A DNA stretch of 36,702 bases, from positions 1-36,702 of the forward strand of contig JANXXH010000005.1 of the NCBI GenBank assembly GCA_025350705.1. Reading direction: 5' to 3'. The notes beneath the pieces were generated by a model. It saw nothing but the letters and a program-made list of their open reading frames with translations, was not told the origin of the DNA and searched no databases. The stretch is from Gallionella sp. (lineage in GTDB: Bacteria > Pseudomonadota > Gammaproteobacteria > Burkholderiales > Gallionellaceae). Of the stretch, positions 20,068-30,448 are shown piece by piece (position 1 is the first letter of the stretch; every line of letters begins with the position of its first letter). Both the position numbers and the translations under genes were made by a program.

Positions 20068-20388
20068 ATGAAGAAGAGTGTGGCTATGTTTTTGACATTG
20101 GGAATGGCGATATTGACCCTGCTTGCGGGACGCACGTCATTTGCTGATGACGACCTCGTTGATCGTGCAGGAAAGGGAATCAAGAAAGGTGGCGAGGCGG
20201 CTGGTCGGGGTATCAAGAAAGGCGGTGAAGCTGCCGCCCGAGGAATTGATAAGGGTGCCAAAGTGGTTGTGCCGGCCATCAAGAAGGGCGACAAAGCGGC
20301 AGTTAAAGGGATCAAGACAGGCGGCGACTGGGTGAGCCGGAAATTGAAAAAGTCAGATGAAAAGTCGGAAAAGGCAGACAAGAAATAA
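20068..20388 (+). CDS. Small secreted Lys/Gly-rich protein built of six 11-residue repeats
   Basis: RBS AAAGGAG before ATG 20068; signal peptide [26 protein letters not shown]; then [66 protein letters not shown]. Confidence 0.85.
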   Translation: MKKSVAMFLTLGMAILTLLAGRTSFADDDLVDRAGKGIKKGGEAAGRGIKKGGEAAARGIDKGAKVVVPAIKKGDKAAVKGIKTGGDWVSRKLKKSDEKSEKADKK

Positions 20389-21026
20389 TGCAAAAATTTA
20401 CCCTATTGAATGGGCTGGTTGCGCCGTTGGATAGAGCCAATGTCGATACCGATGCAATCATTCCCAAGCAATTTTTAAAATCCATCAAGCGCTCTGGTTT
20501 CGGCCCGAATCTGTTTGATGAATGGCGATATTTGGATCATGGCGAGCCGGGCCGGGATAATTCCGGGCGCTCTCTCAATCCGGATTTTGTGTTGAACCAG
20601 CCGCGTTACCAAGGCGCGCAGATACTGCTCGCGCGCGAAAATTTCGGCTGCGGTTCGTCGCGCGAACATGCGCCATGGGCACTGGAAGACTATGGTTTTC
20701 GCGCCATCATCGCGACCAGCTTCGCCGATATCTTTTTCAACAACTGTTTCAAGAACGGTTTGTTGCCGATCCGTTTGGCTGCGGAACAGGTGGATGAGTT
20801 GTTCAAGGCCGTGGCTGCGCATGTAGGCTACAAGCTGGCGATCGATCTTGCGCAGCAAACCATCAGCGTGCCGGATGGCAAGGTGTATAAGTTTGAAGTC
20901 GAGGCGTTTCGCAAGCATTGCTTGTTGAACGGACTGGATGACATCGGCCTGACCTTGCAGCATGTGGACGAGATCAAGACGTATGAGGTGAAACACCGTG
21001 CGGCGCAGCCGTGGTTGTTCGCATAA
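20388..21026 (+). CDS. leuD: 3-isopropylmalate dehydratase small subunit
   Basis: [55 protein letters not shown]. Confidence 0.98.
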   Translation: MQKFTLLNGLVAPLDRANVDTDAIIPKQFLKSIKRSGFGPNLFDEWRYLDHGEPGRDNSGRSLNPDFVLNQPRYQGAQILLARENFGCGSSREHAPWALEDYGFRAIIATSFADIFFNNCFKNGLLPIRLAAEQVDELFKAVAAHVGYKLAIDLAQQTISVPDGKVYKFEVEAFRKHCLLNGLDDIGLTLQHVDEIKTYEVKHRAAQPWLFA

Positions 21027-21054
21027 GTTGAATGAATTCTGATTGGAAAGATAA

Positions 21055-22119
21055 ATGAAGATCGCAGTATTGCCGGGTGACGGCATCGGACCCGAGATCG
21101 TCGCGCAGGCGGCGAAAGTGTTGGAAGTGTTGCGCAGCGACGGCCTGAAGATCGAGATGGAGTATGCGCATCTCGGTGGTGCTGGCTATGATGCGGAGGG
21201 TGATCCATTCCCTGCAACCACAGAAAGGCTGGCGCTCGCATCAGATGCCGTACTGCTGGGCGCGGTAGGTGGTTATCAGTACGATACGCTGCCACGTCCC
21301 AAGCGCCCGGAGCAAGGCTTGTTGCGCATACGCAAAGGTTTGGGTCTGTTCGCCAACCTGCGTCCCGCGCTGGTGTATCCCGAGCTGGTCAATGCTTCCA
21401 CACTGAAGCCGGAGTTGGTATCGGGTCTGGATATCATGATCTTGCGCGAACTGACCGGAGATATTTATTTCGGTCAGCCGCGCGGCATCCGCACATTGGA
21501 TAACGGCGAGCGCCAGGGTTTTGACACCATGCTGTACAGCGAATCAGAGATACGCCGCGTGGCGCATGTGGGTTTCAAGATCGCGATGAAAAGAAATAAA
21601 AAAATGTGCTCGGTAGACAAGGCCAATGTGCTGGATACCAGCATGTTCTGGCGCGAGATCGTCACCGACGTGGCCAAGGAATATCCTCAAGTCGAGTTGT
21701 CGCACATGTACGTGGACAACGCCGCAATGCAACTGGTTCGCGCGCCCAAGCAGTTCGATGTGATTCTCACTGGCAATATCTTCGGCGATATATTGTCTGA
21801 TGAAGCCTCGATGCTCACCGGCTCCATCGGCATGCTGCCGTCTGCTTCGCTGGACGAAAACAACAAGGGGCTTTATGAGCCGTGCCACGGTTCGGCACCG
21901 GACATCGCGGGCAAGGATATCGCTAATCCATTGGCGACGATCTTGTCGGTGGCGATGATGATGCGTTACACATTTGCGCATGAAGATATTGCGCAACGCA
22001 TTGAGGCGGCGGTCCGCAAGACGCTGCAACAGGGTCTGCGCACTGGCGATATTGCCGAAGCAGGCAAGCAGAAGATCGGCACGGCGGCGATGGGCGACGC
22101 GGTTGTCGCGGCGTTGTAA
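21055..22119 (+). CDS. leuB: 3-isopropylmalate dehydrogenase
   Basis: [62 protein letters not shown]. Confidence 0.98.
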   Translation: MKIAVLPGDGIGPEIVAQAAKVLEVLRSDGLKIEMEYAHLGGAGYDAEGDPFPATTERLALASDAVLLGAVGGYQYDTLPRPKRPEQGLLRIRKGLGLFANLRPALVYPELVNASTLKPELVSGLDIMILRELTGDIYFGQPRGIRTLDNGERQGFDTMLYSESEIRRVAHVGFKIAMKRNKKMCSVDKANVLDTSMFWREIVTDVAKEYPQVELSHMYVDNAAMQLVRAPKQFDVILTGNIFGDILSDEASMLTGSIGMLPSASLDENNKGLYEPCHGSAPDIAGKDIANPLATILSVAMMMRYTFAHEDIAQRIEAAVRKTLQQGLRTGDIAEAGKQKIGTAAMGDAVVAAL

Positions 22120-22140
22120 ATATTTTTAGAGAGAAGAATC

Positions 22141-23163
22141 ATGGGCAAGCAATATGACGTATGTATATTGGGCGCGACCGGCGCAGTGGGCGAGGCGATG
22201 CTGTCGATACTGGAGCAGCGCAAGTTTCCGGTGCGCAATCTGTATCCGTTGGCATCCAGCCGTTCGGCGGGTTCCACTGTGAGCTTTCTAGGAGATGACT
22301 ATACTGTCATCGACGTGGACGATTTCGATTTTGCCAAGGCACAAATCGGACTGTTTTCGGCGGGCGGCAGCGTATCCGAAAAGTATGCGCCGATCGCCGC
22401 CGCAGCCGGTTGTGTGGTGATCGACAACACTGCGCACTTCCGCTACGACCGCGATATTCCACTGGTGGTGCCGGAAGTGAATCCGCACGCTATTGCTCAA
22501 TACAAAAATCGCGGCATCATCGCCAATCCGAATTGTTCGACCATCCAGATGCTGGTGGCACTCAAGCCGATCCATGACGCGGTGGGTATTGCGCGTATCA
22601 ACGTGGCGACTTATCAGGCGGTGTCCGGTACCGGCAAGGAGGCGATCGATGAACTGGCTGCGCAAACCCGTGCGCTATTTAACTCACAGGATGTCGAAAT
22701 CGAAGTGTATCCGAAACGTATCGCTTTTAATGTGTTGCCGCACATCGATGTGTTCATGGAAAACGGCTACACCAAAGAAGAAATGAAAATGGTCTGGGAA
22801 ACCCGCAAGATCATGGAAGACGATTCCATCGTGGTCAATCCGACTGCGGTGCGTGTGCCGGTATTCTATGGGCACTCTGAGGCCGTGCATATCGAAACCC
22901 GCAAGAAAATCACTGCTGTCGAGGCGCGTGCTTTGCTGGAGAAGGCGCCGGGCGTAGTTGTGATGGACAAGCGCGAACCGGGCGGATACCCGACACCGGT
23001 CGATGCGGCAGGGAACGACGCGACCTATGTCGGACGCATCCGAGAGGACATTTCCCACCCCATGGGCTTGAATTTGTGGGTAGTTAGCGACAATGTACGC
23101 AAGGGTGCGGCACTGAATAGTGTGCAAATCGCGGAAATTTTAATTGCGAAATATCTCAGTTAA
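22141..23163 (+). CDS. asd: Aspartate-semialdehyde dehydrogenase
   Basis: YDVCILGATGAVGEAMLSILEQRKFPV..IIANPNCSTIQMLVALKPIHD (catalytic Cys). Confidence 0.96.
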   Translation: MGKQYDVCILGATGAVGEAMLSILEQRKFPVRNLYPLASSRSAGSTVSFLGDDYTVIDVDDFDFAKAQIGLFSAGGSVSEKYAPIAAAAGCVVIDNTAHFRYDRDIPLVVPEVNPHAIAQYKNRGIIANPNCSTIQMLVALKPIHDAVGIARINVATYQAVSGTGKEAIDELAAQTRALFNSQDVEIEVYPKRIAFNVLPHIDVFMENGYTKEEMKMVWETRKIMEDDSIVVNPTAVRVPVFYGHSEAVHIETRKKITAVEARALLEKAPGVVVMDKREPGGYPTPVDAAGNDATYVGRIREDISHPMGLNLWVVSDNVRKGAALNSVQIAEILIAKYLS

Positions 23164-23251
23164 GACATAATGCGAAGAATAATATGAGCTTGTGCTTATA
23201 ACTCTTTGATGTTATTTTGTATTGTCGTTTAAAAAAGGTGAGGGTGATCGA

Positions 23252-25951
23252 GTGGGAAAATCACTGCTAAAGCTGCTCGGCGTTGTTGCTGCCTCTATGT
23301 TATCTGCAACTGTTTCCGCCGTAGGTATGGGTGGAATAAATGTGGCTGGTGCATTGGGACAACCTCTTAAAGCCGAAATAGAATTAGTGGCAATCAGCAA
23401 GGCCGAGAAAGATAGTTTGGTCGCTCGTCTTGCCTCACCAGAAGCCTATAAGAGTGCCGGGCTGGAATATCCATATGGCAACAAGTTCAAATTTCAGATC
23501 GAGAGTCGCGCGGACGGTCAGCAGTACATCAAAGTGAGCAGTGTGCAACCAGTCAACGACCCTTTTGTAAGCTTGTTGGTCGAGTTGACTTGGTCTTCCG
23601 GAAAATTGTCCCGTGAATATACTTTTCTGTTGGATCCTCCCGGTTATGTGCCTGAACAACCTGCCCAAGTAAAAGTGGAGGCAGTTGCACCGCAAGTGCA
23701 GGCCCCTGCATCCGCAGTAGTCGCGCCGGAAACAAAAACAGCTACTCGAGTGGAGCAGGCCGTGCCGGCAACGGCGGTCACGCCTGCTGAACAAGTCATG
23801 CCGACGGAATCCGCTGCCAATGCGGCGGAACAAGCCGCTTTAACGGAAATGCCTGCCAAACTTGAGGAACAAGCCGCTACAACAGAAATCCCTGTCAAAC
23901 TTGAGGAACAAGCTGTGCCTGTTCCGGAAGAATCTGCAACCATATCAGCGGAACAGGCTGCGCTGGAAGCTGCCGCGGTGCAAGCGAATAATGAGTGGAT
24001 TGAGGTTCAACGCGGCGACACGATGACCAAGATCGCAGAACAATACAAACAGTCTGATATTAGTTTGGAGCGTATGCTGGTTGCGATGTATCGAATCAAT
24101 GCTGAACAGTTTGACGGAAGAAACATGAATCGCATCCGGGTCGGCAAAATTCTCCATTTGCCCAGTCAACAGGAGATGATGAGAGTGTCGCAGCCTGATG
24201 CGGAGAAGGAAATTCATGCCCAGGCAGCCAACTGGAATGCGTACCGGCAAAAATTGGCCAGTGCAGCGACCGTCAGCAATCAGTCGCAATCTGTACAGTC
24301 TGTACAGCAAGTTGCTACAGGCAAGATCAGCAGTTCTATAGCCGATATGGCTCCGGTGGCAAAAGAATCTGCCAGGGAAGTATTGAAACTTTCCAAGGGA
24401 GAAGCTCCTGGAGAACAGATCGGGGCGGGTGCAGGCGGCAAGTCCATGTCAGAGCAGGATAAGAAAAATGCTGAGCAGGAAGATGCGATTGCCAAGAACA
24501 AGGCATTGAAGGAAGGGCAGGAGCGCATCGCATTACTCGAAAAAAATCTCAAGGATATGCAGCGCCTCGCCCAATTGAAAGCCGAAGCAGCTTCTGCGCA
24601 GGCACAACCTCAAGAAGCAGCTAAAACTGTTGTCAGCCAAGTGACGGCAACAAGCGTGGTCAAGCCGATTCCGGTTGTACAGCCTAAGCCACCAGTACAA
24701 GAAAAACGGGATCAGGTCAAACCTGAACAGGGCAAGCCGGAACCATCCCTGCTGGATCAGGTTCAGGTCGAGCCGCTTTATTTGGCCGGAGGTGCGGCTG
24801 CCATGCTTGTTTTGGGTGGTCTAGGTTTTATGTTGTCCAGGAGAAAAAAAAAGCTTTCATATGAGGATATCGGTGACATAACGGGCCACATGGCTGCGCC
24901 AGTACAGCCTTCTCCTGATACCGGTGATTATACCGCTATGGCTGGTGTCCAGGGGGGGCAAGCTCCCCAATCGGAGAGTGTTGATCCGATCAGTGAGGCA
25001 GATCTGTTCCTTAACTTTGGCCGTGATGTCCAGGCTGAAGAGATACTCAAAGAAGCTCTGCAAAACACCCCGAACAATCATCAGATACATCTCAAGCTGT
25101 TGGGAATTTATGCCAACCGCAAGGATACAAATTCCTTTTCGACAATCGCAAGCCAGTTGAAAGATTCCGGTGATGATGATGCATGGCAACAAGCGATTGC
25201 TATGGGACATAAGCTGGAACCGAACAATCCGATATACGGCGGCAAGTCGATGGAAGATACAACCAGAGCGACTATAAAAGGGGTGGCTTTCAATGATAAA
25301 CCGGAACCGGAACATGTTCCGAAAACACAAGGATCAGCTCTCGATTTTGATTTTGATGTAAATGCATCTGCAACCAATGAAATTCCATCGGCGGCAGGCG
25401 GCGCGGAAATGGATTTTGATGTTTCATCCACCCTAATTTCTACACCTATGGCTAGCGGGACTGGGGGCGGCGATATGGATTTTGATGTCACCACTGCCAA
25501 TACTTCGATGGGTGAGGCTGGCGTGACAACACAGGATGCAGATGATTTGGTTTTTGATGTGCCGGGCAGCCATTCATTCAAACCAGCAGAGGCCCAACCG
25601 GAAATAATCAAGCCTGAAGAGGCTGATAGCGGCGGAATGGCTTTCACTCTTGATTTTCCTGTTGAGGCAGAGAAGCCTGCGTCCGTGGCACAGTCTGCGG
25701 CAATTGGCTTGGAAGGCATCAATCTGAACTTTGATGATGCCACAGCACCAAGCGGATCGAGCGAATCAAGCGAACCAGCAGCAGGAGGCAGCGATCAATG
25801 GCAGGAAGTCGCAACGAAACTCGATTTGGCCAAGGCCTACCAGGAAATGGGCGATGCCGATGGTGCACGCGAAATTCTCAACGAAGTTTTGCGCGAGGGG
25901 GACGAGGAGCAACAGGCGACAGCGAAAACCTTGTTTGCACAATTAGGTTAA
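23252..25951 (+). CDS. fimV: FimV-family pilus assembly/peptidoglycan-binding protein
   Basis: GGINVAGALGQPLKAEIELVAIS..; LysM-like WIEVQRGDTMTKIAEQYKQ; TM AGGAAAMLVLGGLGFMLSRRKKK; acidic MDFDV-containing region; C-terminal ATKLDLAKAYQEMGDADGAREILNEVLREG. GTG 23252 probable start; the track lists 23222. Confidence 0.9.
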   Translation: MGKSLLKLLGVVAASMLSATVSAVGMGGINVAGALGQPLKAEIELVAISKAEKDSLVARLASPEAYKSAGLEYPYGNKFKFQIESRADGQQYIKVSSVQPVNDPFVSLLVELTWSSGKLSREYTFLLDPPGYVPEQPAQVKVEAVAPQVQAPASAVVAPETKTATRVEQAVPATAVTPAEQVMPTESAANAAEQAALTEMPAKLEEQAATTEIPVKLEEQAVPVPEESATISAEQAALEAAAVQANNEWIEVQRGDTMTKIAEQYKQSDISLERMLVAMYRINAEQFDGRNMNRIRVGKILHLPSQQEMMRVSQPDAEKEIHAQAANWNAYRQKLASAATVSNQSQSVQSVQQVATGKISSSIADMAPVAKESAREVLKLSKGEAPGEQIGAGAGGKSMSEQDKKNAEQEDAIAKNKALKEGQERIALLEKNLKDMQRLAQLKAEAASAQAQPQEAAKTVVSQVTATSVVKPIPVVQPKPPVQEKRDQVKPEQGKPEPSLLDQVQVEPLYLAGGAAAMLVLGGLGFMLSRRKKKLSYEDIGDITGHMAAPVQPSPDTGDYTAMAGVQGGQAPQSESVDPISEADLFLNFGRDVQAEEILKEALQNTPNNHQIHLKLLGIYANRKDTNSFSTIASQLKDSGDDDAWQQAIAMGHKLEPNNPIYGGKSMEDTTRATIKGVAFNDKPEPEHVPKTQGSALDFDFDVNASATNEIPSAAGGAEMDFDVSSTLISTPMASGTGGGDMDFDVTTANTSMGEAGVTTQDADDLVFDVPGSHSFKPAEAQPEIIKPEEADSGGMAFTLDFPVEAEKPASVAQSAAIGLEGINLNFDDATAPSGSSESSEPAAGGSDQWQEVATKLDLAKAYQEMGDADGAREILNEVLREGDEEQQATAKTLFAQLG

Positions 25952-25984
25952 GCATCATTCTGTATTGTCGGCAAACGCGATACA

Positions 25985-26227
25985 TAGCCAATCGGCTAAG
26001 TCATCACAAAACGATGACATAAGCCGCTGGTTAACGCAAACATAAGTCATTGGTTAGCTATGCATAGCCATCTGACCAAGTTGGCAAACTACGCCAACAT
26101 AAGTCATTGGTTAGCTTTGCATAGCCAATCGACTGATGAGACTACTAGCCATTCCACCAGGTTGTCAAAGAACAACAACCAGGTGGCTGGTTATAAGCCA
26201 GCAAAAACGCTGGCAAGTCGCTGGTTA
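25985..26227. repeat. 48-bp modular cruciform repeat cluster, locus A (units 25985-26033, 26065-26113, 26146-26193 nested in 26122-26227, plus an orphan 3' half 26043-26056)
   Basis: Each unit begins TAGCCA and ends TGGTTA, with variable complementary internal stems (GTCATC/GATGAC, GTTGGC/GCCAAC, GGTTGT/ACAACC, GCCAGC/GCTGGC) around A-rich loops. Confidence 0.9.
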
Positions 26228-26238
26228 GCGGCAGCTCT

Positions 26239-26886
26239 GTGTTGGGCTGCCGTTTTATTTTGGAGCGAGATTTGAAATTCCATCCTTCCACGCAAATTCT
26301 GTCCTGGTGCTTAATGGTTGCGGTCTTGCAAGTGTTGACGCTTGGAACATTGCTGGCTGTGGTCGGGATTTTTCTGGTACTGGCGCTGTTGGTGTCAGCG
26401 CGCAAGCTTATGCAGCTGTTGCGCCGCACGCGCTGGATCATGCTGTCGTTATTGCTGATTTACGCTTACAGCACACCCGGACAGCCTCTGCTTGAGGTAC
26501 TCGGAATATTCAGCCCCAGCCGTGAAGGACTGACTGATGGCGTGTTGCAATTCACTCGTTTGCTGGCTGCGTTAGCCGGATTGGCGATATTGCTGGATCA
26601 CTTGCATCGCCAGCAGTTAATCGCAGGTCTGTATACTTTGCTTGCTCCATTGCAATTGATCGGTGTGTCGCGTGAACGAGTCGCGGTGCGCCTGGCATTG
26701 ACACTGCATTATGCAGAAGTCGCGATGTTGCGCGAGACGCACACATGGCAAGACAACCTGCGCAGTTTGTTTGAACCGCATGATGAGATCAGCAAGCAAA
26801 TGGAATTGACGCTGTATCGTTTTACTATCCATGACGGATTGTTGGCGGGCATTGCACTGTTGCTGTTATTAGGGGCTATGCGATGA
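26239..26886 (+). CDS. EcfT/CbiQ-like energy-coupling-factor transporter transmembrane protein (tentative)
   Basis: Hydrophobic 215 aa with a CbiQ-like layout. Start uncertain (GTG 26239, or a TTG near 26272 preceded by GGAG). Confidence 0.55.
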   Translation: MLGCRFILERDLKFHPSTQILSWCLMVAVLQVLTLGTLLAVVGIFLVLALLVSARKLMQLLRRTRWIMLSLLLIYAYSTPGQPLLEVLGIFSPSREGLTDGVLQFTRLLAALAGLAILLDHLHRQQLIAGLYTLLAPLQLIGVSRERVAVRLALTLHYAEVAMLRETHTWQDNLRSLFEPHDEISKQMELTLYRFTIHDGLLAGIALLLLLGAMR

Positions 26887-27671
26887 GAATCGCGCTGGGT
26901 GTGGAATATGATGGTTCTGCATTTTTGGGTTGGCAGAGTCAGGCAGAAGGACAGACTGTTCAGGACATGCTGCAATCTGCTTTGAGCCAAATAGCTGGAG
27001 AGCATATTTCAGTCGTTGCGGCGGGGCGCACCGACACTGGCGTGCATGCGCTGGAACAGGTGGTGCATTTCGATACCACTGCGTCAAGGCCGGTCACTGC
27101 CTGGGTGCGCGGTGTGAATTCCCTACTGCCGGGCAGCATAGCGGTGTTGTGGGCGCATCCAGTGCCGGATGAATTCCATGCGCGCTTTTCTGCACATGGG
27201 CGCTGTTACCGTTATTTGCTGCTCAACCGCGCCACGCGCAGTGCGATACATGCGGGCAAGGTCGGCTGGTTCCACACGCCGCTGGATGTGGCTGCGATGC
27301 AGGCTGCAGCATTGCTCCTGTTAGGTGAACATGATTTCAGCGCGTTCCGTGCCGCTGAGTGCCAGGCTAAATCGCCGGTCAAGGATTTGCAGAAACTGGA
27401 CATAAGCATGAAGGGTGAGATGATTGTCTTTGATTTCAGTGCCAATGCTTTCCTGCATCACATGGTGCGCAACATCGTCGGATGCCTGGTGTACATCGGC
27501 AAGGGAAAATATCCGCCGGACTGGCTGGCGGAGGTGTTGGTGGGCCGCGAGCGCAGCTTCGCCGCACCGACCTTCGCCCCGGATGGCTTATACTTGCGCC
27601 AGATAAAATACGAAGCGAAGTGTGGATTGCCTCAGATGGGAAACAATACGATGTTGGGAGAGTTGTTGTGA
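26883..27671 (+). CDS. truA: tRNA pseudouridine synthase A
   Basis: [61 protein letters not shown]. Confidence 0.97.
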   Translation: MRIALGVEYDGSAFLGWQSQAEGQTVQDMLQSALSQIAGEHISVVAAGRTDTGVHALEQVVHFDTTASRPVTAWVRGVNSLLPGSIAVLWAHPVPDEFHARFSAHGRCYRYLLLNRATRSAIHAGKVGWFHTPLDVAAMQAAALLLLGEHDFSAFRAAECQAKSPVKDLQKLDISMKGEMIVFDFSANAFLHHMVRNIVGCLVYIGKGKYPPDWLAEVLVGRERSFAAPTFAPDGLYLRQIKYEAKCGLPQMGNNTMLGELL

Positions 27672-28291
27672 CGCGCATCAAGATATGCGGCATCACCCGC
27701 GTCGAGGACGCATTGTACGCCGCATCCAGCGGCGCGGATGCGATCGGCCTGGTGTTCTATGTTAGCAGCCCGCGTCATGTCAGTATCGCGCAGGCCAAGA
27801 AAATTGTTGATGCGTTGCCACCTCTCATAACGGTCGTCGGTTTGTTTGTTAATGCCGAGGCAACATTCCTTCGCGAAGTGCTCTCGAGCGTGCCGCTCGA
27901 TCTGCTGCAATTCCACGGCGACGAGTTGCCGGAATATTGCGCGCAATTCAAGCGGCATTATCTGAAAGCGATCCGCGTTAAAGCCGGGGTGGATTTGATA
28001 CAATGCGCGTCCGATTTTCGCGGTGCCAAAGGTCTGCTGCTGGATGCGCATGTGGAAGGAATACCGGGCGGCACCGGCACAGCATTCGACTGGACCTTGA
28101 TACCCAAAAAATTACCGTTGTCGGTGATCTTGTCCGGCGGGCTGGATGCGGGAAATGTAGCGGCAGCGATCAAACAGGTGCGGCCTTACGCGGTGGATGT
28201 TTCAAGTGGAGTAGAGGCAAGCAAAGGAATCAAGGACGCAGCCAAGATCGCGGCGTTCATCAATGAGGTTAAACGAGCAGATGCAAAGTAA
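27668..28291 (+). CDS. trpF: Phosphoribosylanthranilate isomerase
   Basis: GTG 27668 overlapping truA stop: [62 protein letters not shown]. Confidence 0.97.
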   Translation: MTRIKICGITRVEDALYAASSGADAIGLVFYVSSPRHVSIAQAKKIVDALPPLITVVGLFVNAEATFLREVLSSVPLDLLQFHGDELPEYCAQFKRHYLKAIRVKAGVDLIQCASDFRGAKGLLLDAHVEGIPGGTGTAFDWTLIPKKLPLSVILSGGLDAGNVAAAIKQVRPYAVDVSSGVEASKGIKDAAKIAAFINEVKRADAK

Positions 28292-29492
28292 ACAGATGTA
28301 CGACTATCCAGATAGCACCGGCCACTTCGGCCAATTCGGCGGCATCTACATGGCCGAAACGCTGATCCCGGCAGTGGAAGAATTGCGCACACAGTATCTG
28401 CGCTTCCGCGATGATCCCGAATTCAAGGCTGAGTTCGCCTACGAATTGAAACACTATGTCGGGCGTCCCAGCCCGATCTATCACGCTAGGCGGCTTTCTG
28501 ATGATCTTGGGGGCGCGCAAATCTACCTGAAGCGCGAGGATCTGAATCACACCGGCGCGCACAAGATCAATAATGCCATCGGCCAAGCCTTGCTTGCCAA
28601 ACGCATGGGCAAGAAGCGCGTCATCGCCGAGACTGGCGCAGGCATGCACGGTGTGGCGGCCGCGACGGTGGCGGCGCGCTTCGGTATGGAGTGCATCGTG
28701 TACATGGGCGCTGAAGATATTCAGCGCCAAGCGCCGAATGTGTTCCGCATGAAGCTGCTGGGGGCGACCGTGGTTCCGGTTGAGAGCGGTTCCAGAACAC
28801 TCAAGGATGCGTGCAACGAGGCGATACGCGACTGGGTCACCAACGTCGAGAGTACCTTTTATATTTTCGGCACTGCTGCGGGCCCGCATCCTTATCCGAT
28901 GATGGTGCGCGACTTTCAGTGCGTCATCGGCAACGAAGCCAAGGTACAGATGCCGGAGATGATAGGTCGACAGCCGGATGCAGTGATCGCCTGCGTCGGT
29001 GGTGGTTCCAATGCGATCGGCATGTTCTATCCCTACATCGAAGAAACAAATGTGCAGATCATCGGCGTGGAAGCGGGCGGTCACGGCATCGCCAGCGGGC
29101 AACACGCCGCACCGCTCACCGCGAATGCGAAAGTCGGCGTGCTGCACGGCAACAAGGTCTATCTGATGCAGGATGAGAACGGCCAGATCATTGAGACGCA
29201 TTCGATTTCCGCCGGGCTGGATTATCCCGGTGTCGGCCCTGAGCATTGTCTTCTGAAAGATCAGGGTCGAGCGCAATATGTCGCGATCAACGACGACGAA
29301 GCGCTGGCCGCATTCGATGCGCTGTGCCGCTTTGAAGGCATCATCCCCGCGCTGGAATCCAGCCACGCGCTTGCACACGCGATGAAGATCGCACCAACCA
29401 TGGGCAAGGACAAGGTGCTGCTGGTGAATCTTTCCGGTCGCGGCGACAAGGATATCAATACCGTGGCGCGCCTCAAAGGAATCACGCTATGA
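28281..29492 (+). CDS. trpB: Tryptophan synthase beta chain
   Basis: [68 protein letters not shown] 28281 preferred. Confidence 0.98.
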   Translation: MQSKQMYDYPDSTGHFGQFGGIYMAETLIPAVEELRTQYLRFRDDPEFKAEFAYELKHYVGRPSPIYHARRLSDDLGGAQIYLKREDLNHTGAHKINNAIGQALLAKRMGKKRVIAETGAGMHGVAAATVAARFGMECIVYMGAEDIQRQAPNVFRMKLLGATVVPVESGSRTLKDACNEAIRDWVTNVESTFYIFGTAAGPHPYPMMVRDFQCVIGNEAKVQMPEMIGRQPDAVIACVGGGSNAIGMFYPYIEETNVQIIGVEAGGHGIASGQHAAPLTANAKVGVLHGNKVYLMQDENGQIIETHSISAGLDYPGVGPEHCLLKDQGRAQYVAINDDEALAAFDALCRFEGIIPALESSHALAHAMKIAPTMGKDKVLLVNLSGRGDKDINTVARLKGITL

Positions 29493-29635
29493 GCCGCATC
29501 ACAATTCATTTTGCGGGCGAACTGCGGCGTCGCGTGCTCGCTCATTCCTCACCTACCAATATGGTATGTCTCGTCATTCGCTGCGCGGCTCCTTGCATTT
29601 CATCCCGCAAAAGTGAATTGTTAGAGGTTTACTAA
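29489..29635 (+). CDS. Putative 48-aa ORF bridging trpB and trpA, arising from a MITE-like insertion
   Basis: ATG overlaps the trp[52 protein letters not shown], ending TAA immediately before trpA ATG 29636. Confidence 0.45.
   Translation: MSRITIHFAGELRRRVLAHSSPTNMVCLVIRCAAPCISSRKSELLEVY
29502..29620. mobile_element. MITE-like imperfect palindrome inserted between trpB and trpA
   Basis: Terminal inverted repeats CAATTCATTTTGCGGG (29502-29517) and CCCGCAAAAGTGAATTG (29604-29620), complementary with one bulge; the interior is loosely palindromic around ACCAATATGGT; flanked by ATGAGCCGCAT (29489) and ATGAGCCGTAT (29636). Confidence 0.7.
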
Positions 29636-30436
29636 ATGAGCCGTATACAAAGCACATTCGATAAACTCAAGTCGGATAAGCGCAAGGCGCTGATTCCGTT
29701 CATCACCGCTGGCGACCCATCGCCGCAACTCACCGTGCCGCTGATGCATGGACTGGTGGAATCGGGTGCGGATGTGATCGAGCTCGGCGTGCCATTCTCC
29801 GACCCGATGGCGGACGGCCCGACGATACAGCGTGCTTCCGAACGTGCGCTCAAACAAGGCATGACACTGCGCGGTGTGCTGGACATGGTGGCGGAATTTC
29901 GCAAGAAGGACACGAACACCCCGGTGGTGTTGATGGGCTATGGCAATCCGATCGAAGCAATGGGCTGGGAAGTTTTTGCAAAGCGCTGCAAGGAAGTCGG
30001 CGTGGATGGCGTGCTGACGGTGGACTTTCCGCCGGAAGAAAGCCACGATGCATTCGAACATCTACAACGCTACGGCATCGATCCTATCTTCCTGCTTGCA
30101 CCGACCACCGACGATGCGCGCGTGGAGCGTGTAGCCAAACTGGCGCGCGGCTACGTGTATTATGTGTCCCTCAAGGGTGTAACTGGCGCGGGCAATCTCG
30201 ATCTTTCCGCCATAGAGCAAAAGATCCCGCAATTGCGCAAGCACATCAAACTACCCATAGGCGTGGGCTTCGGCATCCGCGATGCAGCGACTGCGCTGGC
30301 AGTGGCGAAACTTTGTGACGGCGTGGTGGTTGGTAGCCGTATCGTGCAGGAGATCGAGAGCTCGACAGAACAAAACGTTGTCGCCAACGTGAGCAAGCTG
30401 GTGAAGGAATTAAGGCAGGCTGTAAACAAGGCATAA
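29636..30436 (+). CDS. trpA: Tryptophan synthase alpha chain
   Basis: [62 protein letters not shown]. Confidence 0.98.
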   Translation: MSRIQSTFDKLKSDKRKALIPFITAGDPSPQLTVPLMHGLVESGADVIELGVPFSDPMADGPTIQRASERALKQGMTLRGVLDMVAEFRKKDTNTPVVLMGYGNPIEAMGWEVFAKRCKEVGVDGVLTVDFPPEESHDAFEHLQRYGIDPIFLLAPTTDDARVERVAKLARGYVYYVSLKGVTGAGNLDLSAIEQKIPQLRKHIKLPIGVGFGIRDAATALAVAKLCDGVVVGSRIVQEIESSTEQNVVANVSKLVKELRQAVNKA

Positions 30437-30448
30437 GGAGGAAATATC

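Noticed and set aside
23700-23940. EEQAA-type repeats in FimV as a separate repeat element
   Set aside because: In-frame low-complexity linker expansion typical of FimV proteins; not evidence of a mobile element.
25985-26227. Possible CRISPR array or integron attC sites
   Set aside because: No identical repeats with uniform unique spacers and no cas genes. The folded topology with an asymmetric unpaired step is attC-like, but the ends (TAGCCA/TGGTTA) do not fit RYYYAAC/GTTRRRY and no cassettes or integrase are visible.
26060-26275. ORF of 71 aa across locus A
   Set aside because: Translation of repeat DNA; no domain and composition follows the palindromes.
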